A DNA stretch of 64,000 nt from Labilithrix luteola (GTDB taxonomy: Bacteria; Myxococcota_A; Polyangia; Polyangiales; Polyangiaceae). The notes under the pieces were generated by a model that saw only the letters and a program-made list of their open reading frames with translations, had not been told where the DNA came from and did not search any database. Location of the stretch: positions 7,276,001-7,340,000 of the forward strand of contig NZ_CP012333.1 of NCBI RefSeq assembly GCF_001263205.1. Reading direction: 5' to 3'. A program made the translations under genes and the position numbers. This document shows, piece by piece, positions 26,603-35,758 of the stretch (within the stretch, counting starts at the first letter, position 1; each line of letters begins with the position of its first letter).

Positions 26603-28108
26603 CTACCTCGACAGAAGGGGGCCAAGGTCACCGGCGGCGCGCGCGAGCGCCAGCAGGGCGCGTCGCACTTCGATTCGGGCGATTGCGTCGTTGATCTCCG
26701 CCTGCGTGAGGACTCGTTCGGCGTCCGCGACGTCGACGATGGGCGCGAGTGTCGTTCGATATCGCGCGAGGGCCTGCTGCTCGGCTGCTCGAGCTGCGGA
26801 GAGCGCAATCGGCGTCTCACGCGCAATGCTTTGCGCGCCCCGCAGGAAGGCCGACGCACTTTCGAGCTGACCCGACACGGCGAGCACCACCTGATCCCGC
26901 CGTGCAATCGCAGCTGTGTAGTCTGCATTCGCTGCGCGCGAGCGCGCGCTGATCGAGGGGATATCGAGCGCCGACCAAGTCACCACCAAACCGGCGGCCC
27001 AATTCGCCACGTCAGGAACGAGGCCGTTTGCGGGACTCTGAGATAGACCAACGACTGACAGGCCAGTCCCTCGCGCGTACAGTGCTGCGACGAGATCGAT
27101 GCGCGGTAAGAACTGCGCTCGCACGGCCGCGCGCTCTCCACTGAACCGCTCGACCACCGCATTGGCTTCGACCACTTGGGGGTTGTCGGCGATGCGCGCA
27201 GGTTGACGAGGAACGTCGACGGGCTCGAGGACGTTGCCTGGCGCAGCCTCGACGACCAGGCCGGCTTCACCGATGGCCACGGCGAGGTTTGCACGCCGGA
27301 CGTCGCGCGCCTGCGTGGCGTTGGCGAGCAGCGTGCGTGCAGCGGCAAGCTCGGCCTGCGCGCGAGCGAGATCGACGCCCGGGCGGAGGGTCTGGTCGAC
27401 GAGTGGCTTGGTCATCGCGACGAGCGTCTCGGCGCGATCGACGGTGGCCTGCGCGGCACGAACCGTCTCTTGCGCTTCGAGGAGGAGCAAAAACGCGTCC
27501 GCCGCGCCATACGCGACGTCGAGCTGCACCACGCTCACTCGTGCGGTCGACACCCGACGCTGAGCGAGCGCCGAATCGATGACCCCGGCTTCGCGTGCAA
27601 ACGTGAGGACATCCCACGACGCCCAGATGCTCGCGCCTGTTTGCCAATTCCCTGCGTTGAGCGCCTTTCCTTCGACGGGACCGGAGATCGCGGGAAAGCC
27701 TTGCGAATAGAAGAACGCCCCAGGCACGGTGTTGCCCGTCGATCGATTGAGCTCCGCGCTGACTCCGGCGGACGGCAGCTCGCGCAGATGCGCCTCGTCG
27801 ACGCGTGCGTCGGCGGCGCGCTCGTCGGCGCGTGCGGCGCGGAGCAGGGGATGTCGTGCGAGTGCTTCGGCGATGGCCTGCTCGAGGGTGAAGGAGGCCT
27901 TCATCGGCGGGGCATCGAGAGCCGCGGCCTCCGTGGTTGTCGTCGTGGCCGCAGCCTGTGCCGCGACGGTACTCTTGGACGTCGGCGAAGTTGCCATTGC
28001 CGGCGCCGCGACTTGCGATTCCGCACACCCATGGACGCCGACGATCGCTGGCAGGACCACAACGCGTAGGACGCGCGCGATACGGCGATGTTCGCGAGCA
28101 TCTTTCAT
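26603..28108 (-). CDS. TolC-family outer-membrane efflux lipoprotein
   Basis: 501 aa from the ATG at 28106-28108. A signal sequence ends in GVHGC (Cys28). Two repeats of the outer-membrane efflux domain are present, with long helical segments such as TLEQAIAEALARHPLL and ALARYRTTLAPIVDVADAERVL, the latter the usual end of the second repeat. It provides the exit duct for the RND pump encoded 3 bp downstream. First gene of the three-gene operon. The 211 bp upstream hold no other convincing gene. Confidence 0.93.
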   Translation of the reverse strand: MKDAREHRRIARVLRVVVLPAIVGVHGCAESQVAAPAMATSPTSKSTVAAQAAATTTTTEAAALDAPPMKASFTLEQAIAEALARHPLLRAARADERAADARVDEAHLRELPSAGVSAELNRSTGNTVPGAFFYSQGFPAISGPVEGKALNAGNWQTGASIWASWDVLTFAREAGVIDSALAQRRVSTARVSVVQLDVAYGAADAFLLLLEAQETVRAAQATVDRAETLVAMTKPLVDQTLRPGVDLARAQAELAAARTLLANATQARDVRRANLAVAIGEAGLVVEAAPGNVLEPVDVPRQPARIADNPQVVEANAVVERFSGERAAVRAQFLPRIDLVAALYARGTGLSVVGLSQSPANGLVPDVANWAAGLVVTWSALDIPSISARSRAANADYTAAIARRDQVVLAVSGQLESASAFLRGAQSIARETPIALSAARAAEQQALARYRTTLAPIVDVADAERVLTQAEINDAIARIEVRRALLALARAAGDLGPLLSR

Positions 28109-28319
28109 GAGCGTCGCTGTCGAGGGGCGCTGCCGAAAGGAGGGCATGATCGACGTGCTCGGCCGACACGGTGACGAGTCGAGCGCGGTCACGATTTACC
28201 TAAGGCTTCACCGCCTCGAGCGCAGGGCCATCTGCGATCGAGCGAGGAGCGCGACGGAGAGCGTTCCGACGAGCGCTGTCAACGGCGCGCGATCGCGCGG
28301 CAGGTCTTCTCGATCCCTC

Positions 28320-28664
28320 TCAGGGAGACGTGGTCTCGCAGCGATCGCTTCCTTCCGTCAGCGATACGGTCACACGGCGCATGAACTCCTCGCGCGCGCA
28401 GATTCGACGAAGTCGCTGCAACTCGGCAAGGAGCGCGTGGAGGTCTCGTCCTTTGACGAGTTGGACTTCGTCGACGTACACCGGCGAGCGGACGTAGACT
28501 TGTTCGAGCATGGGAAACTGGTGGCGCACCCTCGCCGGAATACGGTTCGCGGCTTGGTCGAGTGAGCGATCGGAGCGGCCCGCGAGCAGAGCGAGCGCCG
28601 TGGTGGCCCCCATTCGCCCGATTGCCCCGCGGAGACGTGGGCCGGTCGAGCGGTCCTCGCGCAT
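28320..28664 (-). CDS. Hypothetical protein, 114 aa
   Basis: Open from the ATG at 28662-28664, 7 bp after the DHFR-like gene and in the same direction, so it may be its second cistron. The stretch SPVYVDEVQLVKGRDLHALLAELQRLRRICAREEF looks like real protein (amphipathic helix, balanced charges). No family is recognised. The first 35 residues are Arg-rich and could be noise, with the real start at the ATG of residue 18. Confidence 0.4.
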   Translation of the reverse strand: MREDRSTGPRLRGAIGRMGATTALALLAGRSDRSLDQAANRIPARVRHQFPMLEQVYVRSPVYVDEVQLVKGRDLHALLAELQRLRRICAREEFMRRVTVSLTEGSDRCETTSP

Positions 28665-28671
28665 TCGTAGC

Positions 28672-29313
28672 TCACGCCCTGCGCACGGCGTAGCGCAGGT
28701 GCGTGACGCGCGGCGACGGAATCGCCTCGATGATCTCGAGCTGCAGTTTGCGATCGGTCTCCTCGAACAAGCGGCTGCCGCCGCCGAACACTACGGGCGA
28801 CACGGCGACGTTGATCTCGTCGACGAGGCCGGCGTTCAAGTATTGCTGGATCACATGCGCGCCGCCCGCGATGCGGATGTCCTTGCCGTTGGCCGCGGCG
28901 CGCGCCTGGCGCAACGCGCTCTCGATGCCGTCGTTGACGAAGTAGAATGTACTCCCGCCGGGGCGCACCCACGGCTCGCGCACGGTCTTGGTGAGCACGT
29001 AGACCGGCGTGTGGAACGGCGCCTCCTCGGGCCACATCCGTTCGCCAAGGTCGAACATCCGCTTGCCCATGATGCTGACGCCGGTGCGCAGAAACGTCCC
29101 CTCGGCGACCTCGTTGTCCCTGCCGGTCTCGCCGCCTTCGCCGAGCTTGAGCCTCTCCCGGAAGAACTTTTGCGGAAAGATCCAGCTCTGCAGCTTTCCC
29201 CACTGCGCGCCCCAGTCGAGGTAGCTCGGATCCCCTGCATGGGCCAGGTCCATGCCCGGAGGAACCATGTACCCGTCGAGGGACATGCTGACGCTGAAGA
29301 ACACCTTGCTCAT
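28672..29313 (-). CDS. Dihydrofolate reductase / RibD C-terminal-like family protein
   Basis: 213 aa from the ATG at 29311-29313, preceded by AAAGGCG. It begins MSKVFFSVSMSLDGYMVPPG and contains SIMGKRMFDLGERMW and IRIAGGAHVIQQYLNAGLVDEINVAVSPVVFGGG, all typical of the RibD C-terminal reductase group. These are NADPH-dependent reductases of mostly unknown substrate, not classic folate DHFR. It is divergent from the ECF sigma gene 75 bp away, a recurring pair in actinobacteria and myxobacteria. Confidence 0.88.
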   Translation of the reverse strand: MSKVFFSVSMSLDGYMVPPGMDLAHAGDPSYLDWGAQWGKLQSWIFPQKFFRERLKLGEGGETGRDNEVAEGTFLRTGVSIMGKRMFDLGERMWPEEAPFHTPVYVLTKTVREPWVRPGGSTFYFVNDGIESALRQARAAANGKDIRIAGGAHVIQQYLNAGLVDEINVAVSPVVFGGGSRLFEETDRKLQLEIIEAIPSPRVTHLRYAVRRA

Positions 29314-29388
29314 CTGTAGTCGCCTTTCGCGGTGTAGTCTGGCGATGAAACGACGGCCGCGCGCCCCACTCATCGGTTACATGAGGCC

Positions 29389-30405
29389 ATGAGCGAAAAA
29401 AAAGACGATACGCTGCTCGGCGCCGCTCGAGGCGGTGACGAAGCTGCCTTTCGCGGTCTGGTCGAGCCTTTCGGTCGCGAGCTCCACGCGTACGCCTACC
29501 GCATGCTCGGCGGCTTCCACGACGCCGATGACGCCATGCAGGAGGCGCGGATCAAGGCGTGGCGCGGGCTCGGTGCCTACGAGCCACACGCGAGCTTTCG
29601 CGCGTGGATGTACCGCATCGTGACGAACACGTGCCTCGACATGCTGAAGACGCGTGCGCGCCGCTTGCTGCCGCAGGACGTCGGCCCGCCCGTCGAGCCT
29701 GGACCGCCGGTGGGTGACCCGCGCGCCGACATCCACTGGCTCGAGCCCTATCCCGACGCGAGCCTGCCGCTCGCGCGCAGCCCCGAGGACGCCGTGCGCC
29801 TGCGCGAGGGCATGCGCCTCGCGTTCGTGCGCGTCGTCCAGGTACTGCCCGCACGCCAGCGAGCCGCGCTGATCCTGCACGACGTCCTCGACTGGAACGT
29901 GGCAGAGGTCGCCGCGATCCTCGAGACCACGGAAGCCGCGGTCAACAGCGCGCTACAGCGGGCGCGCGCGACGATCGCGAGGCCACACACCCGCGAGCCG
30001 AGCCCCGACCTGGCGCGACGCCAAGCGGACGTCGTCGATCGCTACGTGCGCGCATGGGAGACCGGCAACTTCGACGGCTTCGTCGCGATGCTGACGGATG
30101 ACGCGATCATGAACATGCCGCCGTGGCCGTACTGGCTCGACGGCCGGGATGCGGTGGTCGCGGTGCATCACTCGCCGGGCACCTGGGATGGAGCCCCGCG
30201 CCCGGGCCGCTACCGCATCGTGCCCAGCACGATGAACGGCCAGCCCGCCGCGATGGCCTACGTGCGCGCATCCGATGGCCGCTACATCGCGACCTGCCTC
30301 ACGGTGCTTACCCTCGACGACGACGCGCACATCTCCGAGCTTACGGTGTTCGTGCTGCCCGAGCTGTTCGCGCAGTGGGGCTTCCCGGCGGTGCTCGAAG
30401 GGTGA
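29389..30405 (+). CDS. ECF sigma factor with C-terminal SnoaL-like domain (SigG-like)
   Basis: 338 aa. Region 2 (residues 12-90) contains FGRELHAYAYRMLGGFHDADDAMQEA and FRAWMYRIVTNTCLDMLK. The WLEPYPDASLP linker is typical of SigG-like proteins. Region 4 (135-200) contains LPARQRAALILHDVLDWNVAEVAAILE. From residue 205 a SnoaL-like domain follows (RYVRAWETGNFDGFVAMLTDDA). In ECF classes with this appendage no separate anti-sigma factor is needed and the extra domain controls activity. It probably drives the divergent reductase gene. Confidence 0.92.
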   Translation: MSEKKDDTLLGAARGGDEAAFRGLVEPFGRELHAYAYRMLGGFHDADDAMQEARIKAWRGLGAYEPHASFRAWMYRIVTNTCLDMLKTRARRLLPQDVGPPVEPGPPVGDPRADIHWLEPYPDASLPLARSPEDAVRLREGMRLAFVRVVQVLPARQRAALILHDVLDWNVAEVAAILETTEAAVNSALQRARATIARPHTREPSPDLARRQADVVDRYVRAWETGNFDGFVAMLTDDAIMNMPPWPYWLDGRDAVVAVHHSPGTWDGAPRPGRYRIVPSTMNGQPAAMAYVRASDGRYIATCLTVLTLDDDAHISELTVFVLPELFAQWGFPAVLEG

Positions 30406-30522
30406 GCCTACGTAGCGCCGCGTCGATCGCTCGCGCGCGCAAGACGCGGGGTTGTTGGGGGCCTCGAGACCTTGGGCCCATCGTGCAACACGATGCTCTA
30501 TGACTCTGTTTTCTGAGGCTTC

Positions 30523-30954
30523 ATGATGAAATCGCGTCGGTCCAATCGCGCCACCCCGATGATTGTGCTGCTCCTCGCGTGCATTACCGCTCACTGCGGT
30601 AGCAGCGCGGAGGACGATAGCTGCCAGACCGCGTCGGACTGTATCAACTCGGCCGCGGCGCAGCGGGCCGGGCGGTGCGCGCCCGAGGTTGCGTGTGTTG
30701 CCGGCGCGTGCCACGCCGAGTGCTTGGGCACCTGCGAACGCACGAGCGAGACTTACAACCCTTGTGGAGTAGACGCGATCTGCAATCAGCCAGCGCAGTC
30801 AAAGCCGGGGGCGATTCAGAACTTCGTTTGCACGAAACGGCGGATCGCTTGCACGGTCGCGTCGGACTGTCCGATCTATCTGCCGGGCGAAGGGCAATGG
30901 TCGTGTGAAGCGGGGATTTGCACATTCCCCGGCTACACGTCTCTCTACGACTGA
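30523..30954 (+). CDS. Small Cys-rich lipoprotein
   Basis: 143 aa. Signal peptide with two possible lipidation cysteines (LLLAC at 20, TAHC at 25). The mature part has about fourteen cysteines in CxxxSDC, CAPEVAC, CxxxCLGTC and CTVASDC spacings. A short GICTFPG end resembles secreted Cys-rich domains of the same kind as in the larger lipoproteins of the window. Function unknown. Confidence 0.72.
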   Translation: MMKSRRSNRATPMIVLLLACITAHCGSSAEDDSCQTASDCINSAAAQRAGRCAPEVACVAGACHAECLGTCERTSETYNPCGVDAICNQPAQSKPGAIQNFVCTKRRIACTVASDCPIYLPGEGQWSCEAGICTFPGYTSLYD

Positions 30955-30964
30955 ATAGGCATTG

Positions 30965-30990
30965 CAGCCCTGCTGAACAGGCTGGTTTTC
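30965..30990 (+). terminator. Hairpin with T-tract after the small Cys-rich lipoprotein gene
   Basis: CAGCC-(C)-TG and CAGGCTG pair around a CTGAA loop with one bulged base, followed by GTTTTCC. It lies in the 37-bp gap between converging genes. Confidence 0.45.
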
Positions 30991-30991
30991 C

Positions 30992-31642
30992 TCAGTCACC
31001 GACTGGGCCGCCTCCGAGTGGAGGCCCGCAATAGAAGCCGCCCAACATCCGGTCGGGGACTTTCCACGTTTTCGATACGCGAGAGATGATCGGATCGTAG
31101 GCTGCCTTGGCCGCCTTCGGATACTCGAACCGGATCGTGTAGACGACGCCGTCGACGACGCGGCCGCGCTCCCAAACGATCGTGTCGCCGCGCACGCCGG
31201 TGATGAGGCACGATGTCTTCGTCGCGCTTCGCGCCCATTTCTTTTCGTTGTCGTTCGTCGGCTGGCACAAGACCTTCTCGCCAAGACCGCATTCGCCTTG
31301 GGACGCGACCAGGAGGCGTGCCCCTTGGGGCCCTGCGAAGAGCGCGGAGGAGTCGTCGTCGCGCACGACGGAGAAGCCCTGAGGGACGTCGAAGCTCACG
31401 CCCATCGCGAGGCGCGTTGGTGTGAAGCCGGGGGCCGCGGCGATGACGACAGGCGCGCTCGCGAGTGGCGGCTCGTTCGTGATTGGCGTCGACGCCGGGG
31501 GGACCTTCGGCGCGGCGTCCGTGGTCGGGGCTTCCTTGGCGATCGACGCCGCCTTCGTCGCAGATGGTTGCTCGCAGGCCCAGCAAGCCACGAGCAGAAG
31601 TGCAGAGAACAACCTTGGGAATCGGTCCTCAGTGATGGCCAT
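30992..31642 (-). CDS. Lipoprotein of unknown function
   Basis: 216 aa. Signal peptide ending in VACWAC (Cys23), then a Pro/Ala-rich spacer to about residue 75. A compact domain of 140 residues follows (GVSFDVPQGFSVVRDDDSSALFAG, TKTSCLITGVRGDTIVWERG). Five cysteines lie in the mature domain. No family recognised. It lies 92 bp upstream of the helicase stop and reads in the same direction, but there is no sign of coupling. Confidence 0.65.
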   Translation of the reverse strand: MAITEDRFPRLFSALLLVACWACEQPSATKAASIAKEAPTTDAAPKVPPASTPITNEPPLASAPVVIAAAPGFTPTRLAMGVSFDVPQGFSVVRDDDSSALFAGPQGARLLVASQGECGLGEKVLCQPTNDNEKKWARSATKTSCLITGVRGDTIVWERGRVVDGVVYTIRFEYPKAAKAAYDPIISRVSKTWKVPDRMLGGFYCGPPLGGGPVGD

Positions 31643-31734
31643 ATCGAGCCATCGGTCTGAGCGCAGAGGAAGTTGCGCGTTGCGAGCGATTTCTCGTGGC
31701 GACGTTCAGGACATGACACGCACCGTACGCGTCC

Positions 31735-33027
31735 TCATTTGGCCGCCCGGGCGGCGGCCTCACGCAGCTTGTCCTTCTTGCTCTTTCGTTTTCCCTTCAC
31801 ACCGCCGTGAGGATCGCGGACGGGAGCGGCCGAGGCGGCAGCGGGATCGCGTGGCGTAGGTTCGAAGCCGGCGATGCGCTCGCGTTCGACGCGGATGCGG
31901 TGACGCTTTTCGATGAGTCGAAAATGGGGCTCGGCGTCGGGCGTGACGAAGCTGACGGCGACGCCCTTCTCGCCCGCGCGACCGGTGCGTCCAATGCGGT
32001 GGACGTAGTCGGCGGCGGAGCGCGGGAGGTCGTAGTTGACGACGGCGGGGAGGGCGGTGATGTCGATGCCGCGGCTTGCGACATCGGTAGCGACGAGAAC
32101 CTGGAGGCGCTCGTCTTTGAAGGCTTCGAGCGTCGTCGTTCGCGTGCCCTGGGTGAGATCCCCATGAAACGGCGCGGCGGCGATTTGCGCGCGCTGGAGC
32201 TTCTCGGCGACGTGGTTGGCCGAATGTCGACTCTCGACGAAGACGAGGACGCGTGACCATCCCTCCGTCGCGAGCAGGTGCCGAAGGAGCGGCGTTCGCT
32301 TGGTTTCGTCGACCTCGATGGCACGTTGAACGATGTTTGCGTCCGGACTGCCGAGGACCGTTTCGCGCGCGACATCGATCCGAAGCGGAGCCGCGAGCAC
32401 CTTCTCGGCGAGGGCGCGAACTGCGGGCGGGAAGGTGGCCGAGAAGAGGAGCGTCTGACGTCGACCGAGGAGCGAGAGCACGCGCGCAAGCTCGTCGGCG
32501 AAGCCGAGGGACAGCAGCCGATCGGCTTCGTCGAGCACGAGCATCTCGACAGACGCGAGGCGAAGAGCGTTGTGAGATACGAGATCCAGGAGGCGGCCTG
32601 GTGTGGCGACGACGATGTCCGCACCGCCGCGAAGCGACATCAGCTGCGGATTGATCGAAACGCCCCCAAACGCGATGCACGTCTTGGGTCGTTCGGGGAG
32701 GTGACGCGCGTAGTCATCGATGGCTTCGCCGATCTGCGCGGCGAGCTCACGTGTCGGCACGAGGATCAGCGCACGAAGCGGTCGGGGGCGCCCTGGCGTC
32801 GTCGCGCGGCGTTGGGTGCCGAGCTTTTCGAGAAGCGGGAGCACGAAGGCTGCGGTCTTGCCCGAGCCTGTTTCGGCGGACGCCCAGACGTCGCGGCCGT
32901 CGAGAATGGCGGAGATCACAGCCGCCTGAATGGCGCGCGGCCGCTCGTGCCCGAGCTCTTCGAGCGCTCGAAGGAGAGGCCCAGAGAGCCCGAGCGAAAC
33001 GAACGTCACGTCGTCGGAAGTCGTCAC
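31735..33027 (-). CDS. DEAD-box RNA helicase, RhlE-like
   Basis: 430 aa. All helicase motifs are present: Q motif ERPRAIQAAVI, Walker A ASAETGSGKT, Ia PTRELAAQ, TPGRLLD, II VLDEADRLL, III LLFSATFP, V VATDVASRGIDI, VI HRIGRTGRAG. The C-terminal tail is basic (KGKRKSKKDKLREAAARAA), as in RhlE-type proteins that act on ribosomes or the degradosome. It unwinds short RNA duplexes with ATP. Single gene. Confidence 0.95.
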   Translation of the reverse strand: MTTSDDVTFVSLGLSGPLLRALEELGHERPRAIQAAVISAILDGRDVWASAETGSGKTAAFVLPLLEKLGTQRRATTPGRPRPLRALILVPTRELAAQIGEAIDDYARHLPERPKTCIAFGGVSINPQLMSLRGGADIVVATPGRLLDLVSHNALRLASVEMLVLDEADRLLSLGFADELARVLSLLGRRQTLLFSATFPPAVRALAEKVLAAPLRIDVARETVLGSPDANIVQRAIEVDETKRTPLLRHLLATEGWSRVLVFVESRHSANHVAEKLQRAQIAAAPFHGDLTQGTRTTTLEAFKDERLQVLVATDVASRGIDITALPAVVNYDLPRSAADYVHRIGRTGRAGEKGVAVSFVTPDAEPHFRLIEKRHRIRVERERIAGFEPTPRDPAAASAAPVRDPHGGVKGKRKSKKDKLREAAARAAK

Positions 33028-33138
33028 GGCGTGAGGCTACCCCGCCTGGCGTCAATCGGCGTCAGTTCTTCGCAACAGCGGGAGCGATCGCGAACATCGT
33101 CGGTTGACCTCAAGCGAATCTGGCGTACGACTATCGCC

Positions 33139-34076
33139 ATGACCAGGTCGGCCAGGCCGTTCGCGTCGTTCGCGTCGTTCGCTTCGTTTGCCTCGTTCGT
33201 GCTCGCCGCGTCGATGATCTCGGCGTGTGGCGGAAGTTCGTCGTCGACGGTCGTCGAGAGCCGCGATCCGGCGCCGACAACCGGTGTGCCCTCCGCGGCG
33301 GGCAGTCCGGCCACGCAGCCTACGGGGGATGCTCCTCCCTCCTCGTCGTCGCCATCGGCGATTTCCGCGCCCGAGCGGCGCTTGAAGTGCTTGGCCAAGT
33401 ACTACGTCGGCACCCCTACGAAGTCGGCCTCCGGGACCTGGTCGCTGAAGCTGCCTGACGGCACCGAGCTCGCGTGGGACGACGGGAAGACGAAGTCCTT
33501 CGACGAGGCCCTCGCGGCGCCCGACCTCGAAGATACGCTCGCCATGCCGTATCGCACCGGGCCGATCGTTCCGGTCAACACGGCAAACGACGACCCTGGC
33601 CGCATTCGGAACGACGTGCTGTTCAAGGCAACCTTCGGTGACACTGCAAAGGCCGTCGAAGCGAAGCTCGTCGCCGTGGACTTCGTCGGTCAGAGCGTGA
33701 CCTTCCATACGCTCGCAGCCGCGGCGCTCGCGAGGGTCTCGACGAAGCTCGTACAGCTCATCGGGCAGACGCCGTCGCTCCGATCGTTCGTCACCGGTCC
33801 GCTCGGCGGCACCTATCTATGGCGCCCGATCGCGAACACGAATCGAATGAGCGCGCACTCGTACGGAATTGCGATCGACATCGAACCGCGGCGAGCAACT
33901 ACTGGGAGTGGGAAAAGAAGCCCGACGGCTCGTTCACGTGGAAGAACTCCATTCCGCAAGCCATCGTCGATGCGTTCGAGTCCGAACGATTCATCTGGGG
34001 AGGACGCTGGGCTCACTTCGACACGATGCACTTCGAGTATCGCCCCGAGCTCTTCGACCCCGACTGCGCGCCCTGA
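33139..34076 (+). pseudogene. D-alanyl-D-alanine carboxypeptidase (M15/VanY-like) lipoprotein with frameshift
   Basis: Starts at the ATG at 33139, signal peptide with lipobox MISAC (Cys30). The first frame runs to SAHSYGIAIDIEP, which carries the first two zinc ligands (SxHxxGxAxD). The other frame continues with SNYWEWEKKPDGSFTWKNSI and the last zinc ligand in WAHFDTMHFEYRPEL, ending at 34076. Joining them restores a normal M15 peptidase that trims peptidoglycan peptides. One base appears to be missing near 33885-33897. This is either a real inactivating mutation or a sequencing error. The frame lost at the break would otherwise run on in noise to 34122. Confidence 0.8.
33160..33195 (+). repeat. 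Four tandem 9-bp units in the signal peptide of the M15 peptidase
   Basis: TTCGCGTCG is repeated twice exactly and twice with one or two changes, giving the peptide FAS four times inside the hydrophobic core. Loss or gain of a unit would keep the reading frame and change signal-peptide length. Confidence 0.75.
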
Positions 34077-34110
34077 CCCTTCAAAAGTGTTTCACCGCTT
34101 CGGCGTGCCT

Positions 34111-34842
34111 TCATGCCAGTGAGACCCCGGTGGCCCGAGCCAGTTCATCGAGCAGGCGGGTCTGCCACTTCAAATCGTGTACCGCAGGATGTGGATCGAC
34201 CCGTCGTTGGTGGTGCCAGTAGCCATTCGTGGTGCGCGCCTGGGCGGCATCGCTGGTCGCCAGCCACTCTTGGGTGACGTGTCCTAGCCGTAGGTCGTCC
34301 GGCGCATTGGGGCCGCCCATCCTCGTCGGGACCCAACCCGGATCGACCGAGTTGCTGAGAACGTCCGGCCAGAGCCGCGCGACTGTGGACGCGAGCGTGG
34401 TGACGAAGAGCTTGCTGTCGGAATAGGAACCGGTCTCGTGGTGTCCGGTCCAGTCCATCCCGTCGAGCGCCGGGCGCCCACTACGGTGCATGCCGCTGCT
34501 CAGGTAGACGAGGCGTTTGGGACGTTGGATGAGGACCGTGAGAACGTAGGGCGCGACAACATTGACCGGGAGCACGGACGGGCCGGAGTAGACGCCTGCG
34601 TTGTGGATCACGGCATCCATTGGCCCGCGAGCGTTCACTTGGCCCGCGAGCGCGCGCGTCTGCCGAAGATCGGCGAGGTCCCCGACAACGACGCTTGCGC
34701 CTCGCGCCACGAGCTCTTGCACGGCGGTGACCCGAGCCTGGCTACGGACGTGGACAACGACCTGGTGCCCTTCGGCAAGGAGTGTCTGTGCCGTGGCCCG
34801 ACCTAACCCATCTGCAGAGCCAGTAACGAGTACCCGCGCCAT
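34111..34842 (-). CDS. Short-chain dehydrogenase/reductase
   Basis: 243 aa. Cofactor motif TGSADGLG at residues 7-14 with Arg-rich follow-up (VRSQARV), suggesting NADPH. AVIHNAGVYSG stands for the usual NNAG. Catalytic Ser in YLSSGMH and YSDSK for the YxxxK pair. The substrate loop follows in DPGWVPTRMGG. Length is typical of classical SDRs. Single gene. Confidence 0.9.
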   Translation of the reverse strand: MARVLVTGSADGLGRATAQTLLAEGHQVVVHVRSQARVTAVQELVARGASVVVGDLADLRQTRALAGQVNARGPMDAVIHNAGVYSGPSVLPVNVVAPYVLTVLIQRPKRLVYLSSGMHRSGRPALDGMDWTGHHETGSYSDSKLFVTTLASTVARLWPDVLSNSVDPGWVPTRMGGPNAPDDLRLGHVTQEWLATSDAAQARTTNGYWHHQRRVDPHPAVHDLKWQTRLLDELARATGVSLA

Positions 34843-35083
34843 GAGTGTGTACGATGCGCTCGATCGTGCCGAGGGACTACCCGCCGTAGGGTGAATGAGC
34901 TGTTAAGCAGCGGTTCACAATGGGGCGCGTCCGGTCGCGTTCTTGCTTGGTCCGATCGGGGTACGATTCGAACGCCGAACCCCAGGAGAGTCGTGCTTCC
35001 CAACGAAAGCGTCGCGTAGAGCCGGGAGCAAAGGAGCGTGCGACGTGGCCGGCGATCAACTCCGGGCATAGGCTGGACGGCCG

Positions 35084-35758
35084 TCAGCTCGGGGATCGTG
35101 GCGCTTCGCCTGGATGAATCAAGCCGTGTTTCATCCACCCAACCCGCGCGAGCCAGGTTCGTGGAGGCTCCACAGGCGATGACTCCGCCGGAAGCTGTCT
35201 GTTCTGAATCCAGCCCGTGAACCACTGCGCGGAGGACCGGAGATCGATTCGCGGTGCGCCCTGCGTCATGCGAAGGTGTTTCTTGAAGTTCGCGAGGACG
35301 TAGACGAGCGCATTTCGAACCTGACGCGGACTCGTGAGGTCGCGGCGATGGTAACGATCACCAAAGACTTTTGCGCGCGAGATTCCGAGCGCCTTCTTCA
35401 CGCGTTTCGTCACGCGTGCGATGAGACTTCTGAGCCCGCGTTCGAGAGACCGCTTGTCGTCGCCCTCGACCAACGCGTGGATATGGTCGTCCTGGACCGA
35501 GAATTCCACGATGCGAAAGTCCGGCTTTCGCGTGGCTCGAATCGCCGACTCGACGGCCAGATAGACTCGCTCGTTGCGAAAGCTCGGTAGCCCCTTCGCT
35601 ATACGCAGCGTCACATGCACGGGATGACGAAAGTGATGTTCCGGACGCCGCCGATGCGCCACGCACGGCCGAGCCCCCTCGCACCTCTTTCGTCCTGCGC
35701 CCTGCCGCCTGCCACCCCTACGCGGCGGCTCCGGCAATGCCAACTGCGTCCCCCTCAT
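35084..35758 (-). CDS. REP-associated tyrosine transposase (RAYT, IS200-like Y1)
   Basis: 224 aa from the ATG at 35756-35758, with GAGGAGG 8 bp upstream. The metal-binding His pair is in VQDDHIHALVEG and the catalytic Tyr in RNALVYVLANFKKH. The N-terminus is GGRRQGAGRK, frequent in this group. RAYTs are single-copy, non-mobile relatives of IS200 transposases that act on REP hairpins. A suitable hairpin lies about 190 bp upstream. No terminal inverted repeats of an insertion sequence are visible. Confidence 0.85.
   Translation of the reverse strand: MRGTQLALPEPPRRGGRRQGAGRKRCEGARPCVAHRRRPEHHFRHPVHVTLRIAKGLPSFRNERVYLAVESAIRATRKPDFRIVEFSVQDDHIHALVEGDDKRSLERGLRSLIARVTKRVKKALGISRAKVFGDRYHRRDLTSPRQVRNALVYVLANFKKHLRMTQGAPRIDLRSSAQWFTGWIQNRQLPAESSPVEPPRTWLARVGWMKHGLIHPGEAPRSPS

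Noticed and set aside
32278..33138. Upstream extension of the M15 peptidase frame into the helicase gene
   Set aside because: The extension is antisense to the DEAD-box gene; the signal peptide at 33139 defines the real start.
34945..34990. tRNA-like T-loop (TTCGAAT) followed by a CCA-like end on the minus strand
   Set aside because: The T-stem does not pair, and no matching 5' acceptor strand or anticodon arm was found within tRNA distance.
35084..35758. Complete IS200/IS605 insertion sequence
   Set aside because: Only a RAYT-type gene is present; there is no tnpB or paired left and right end hairpin around it.
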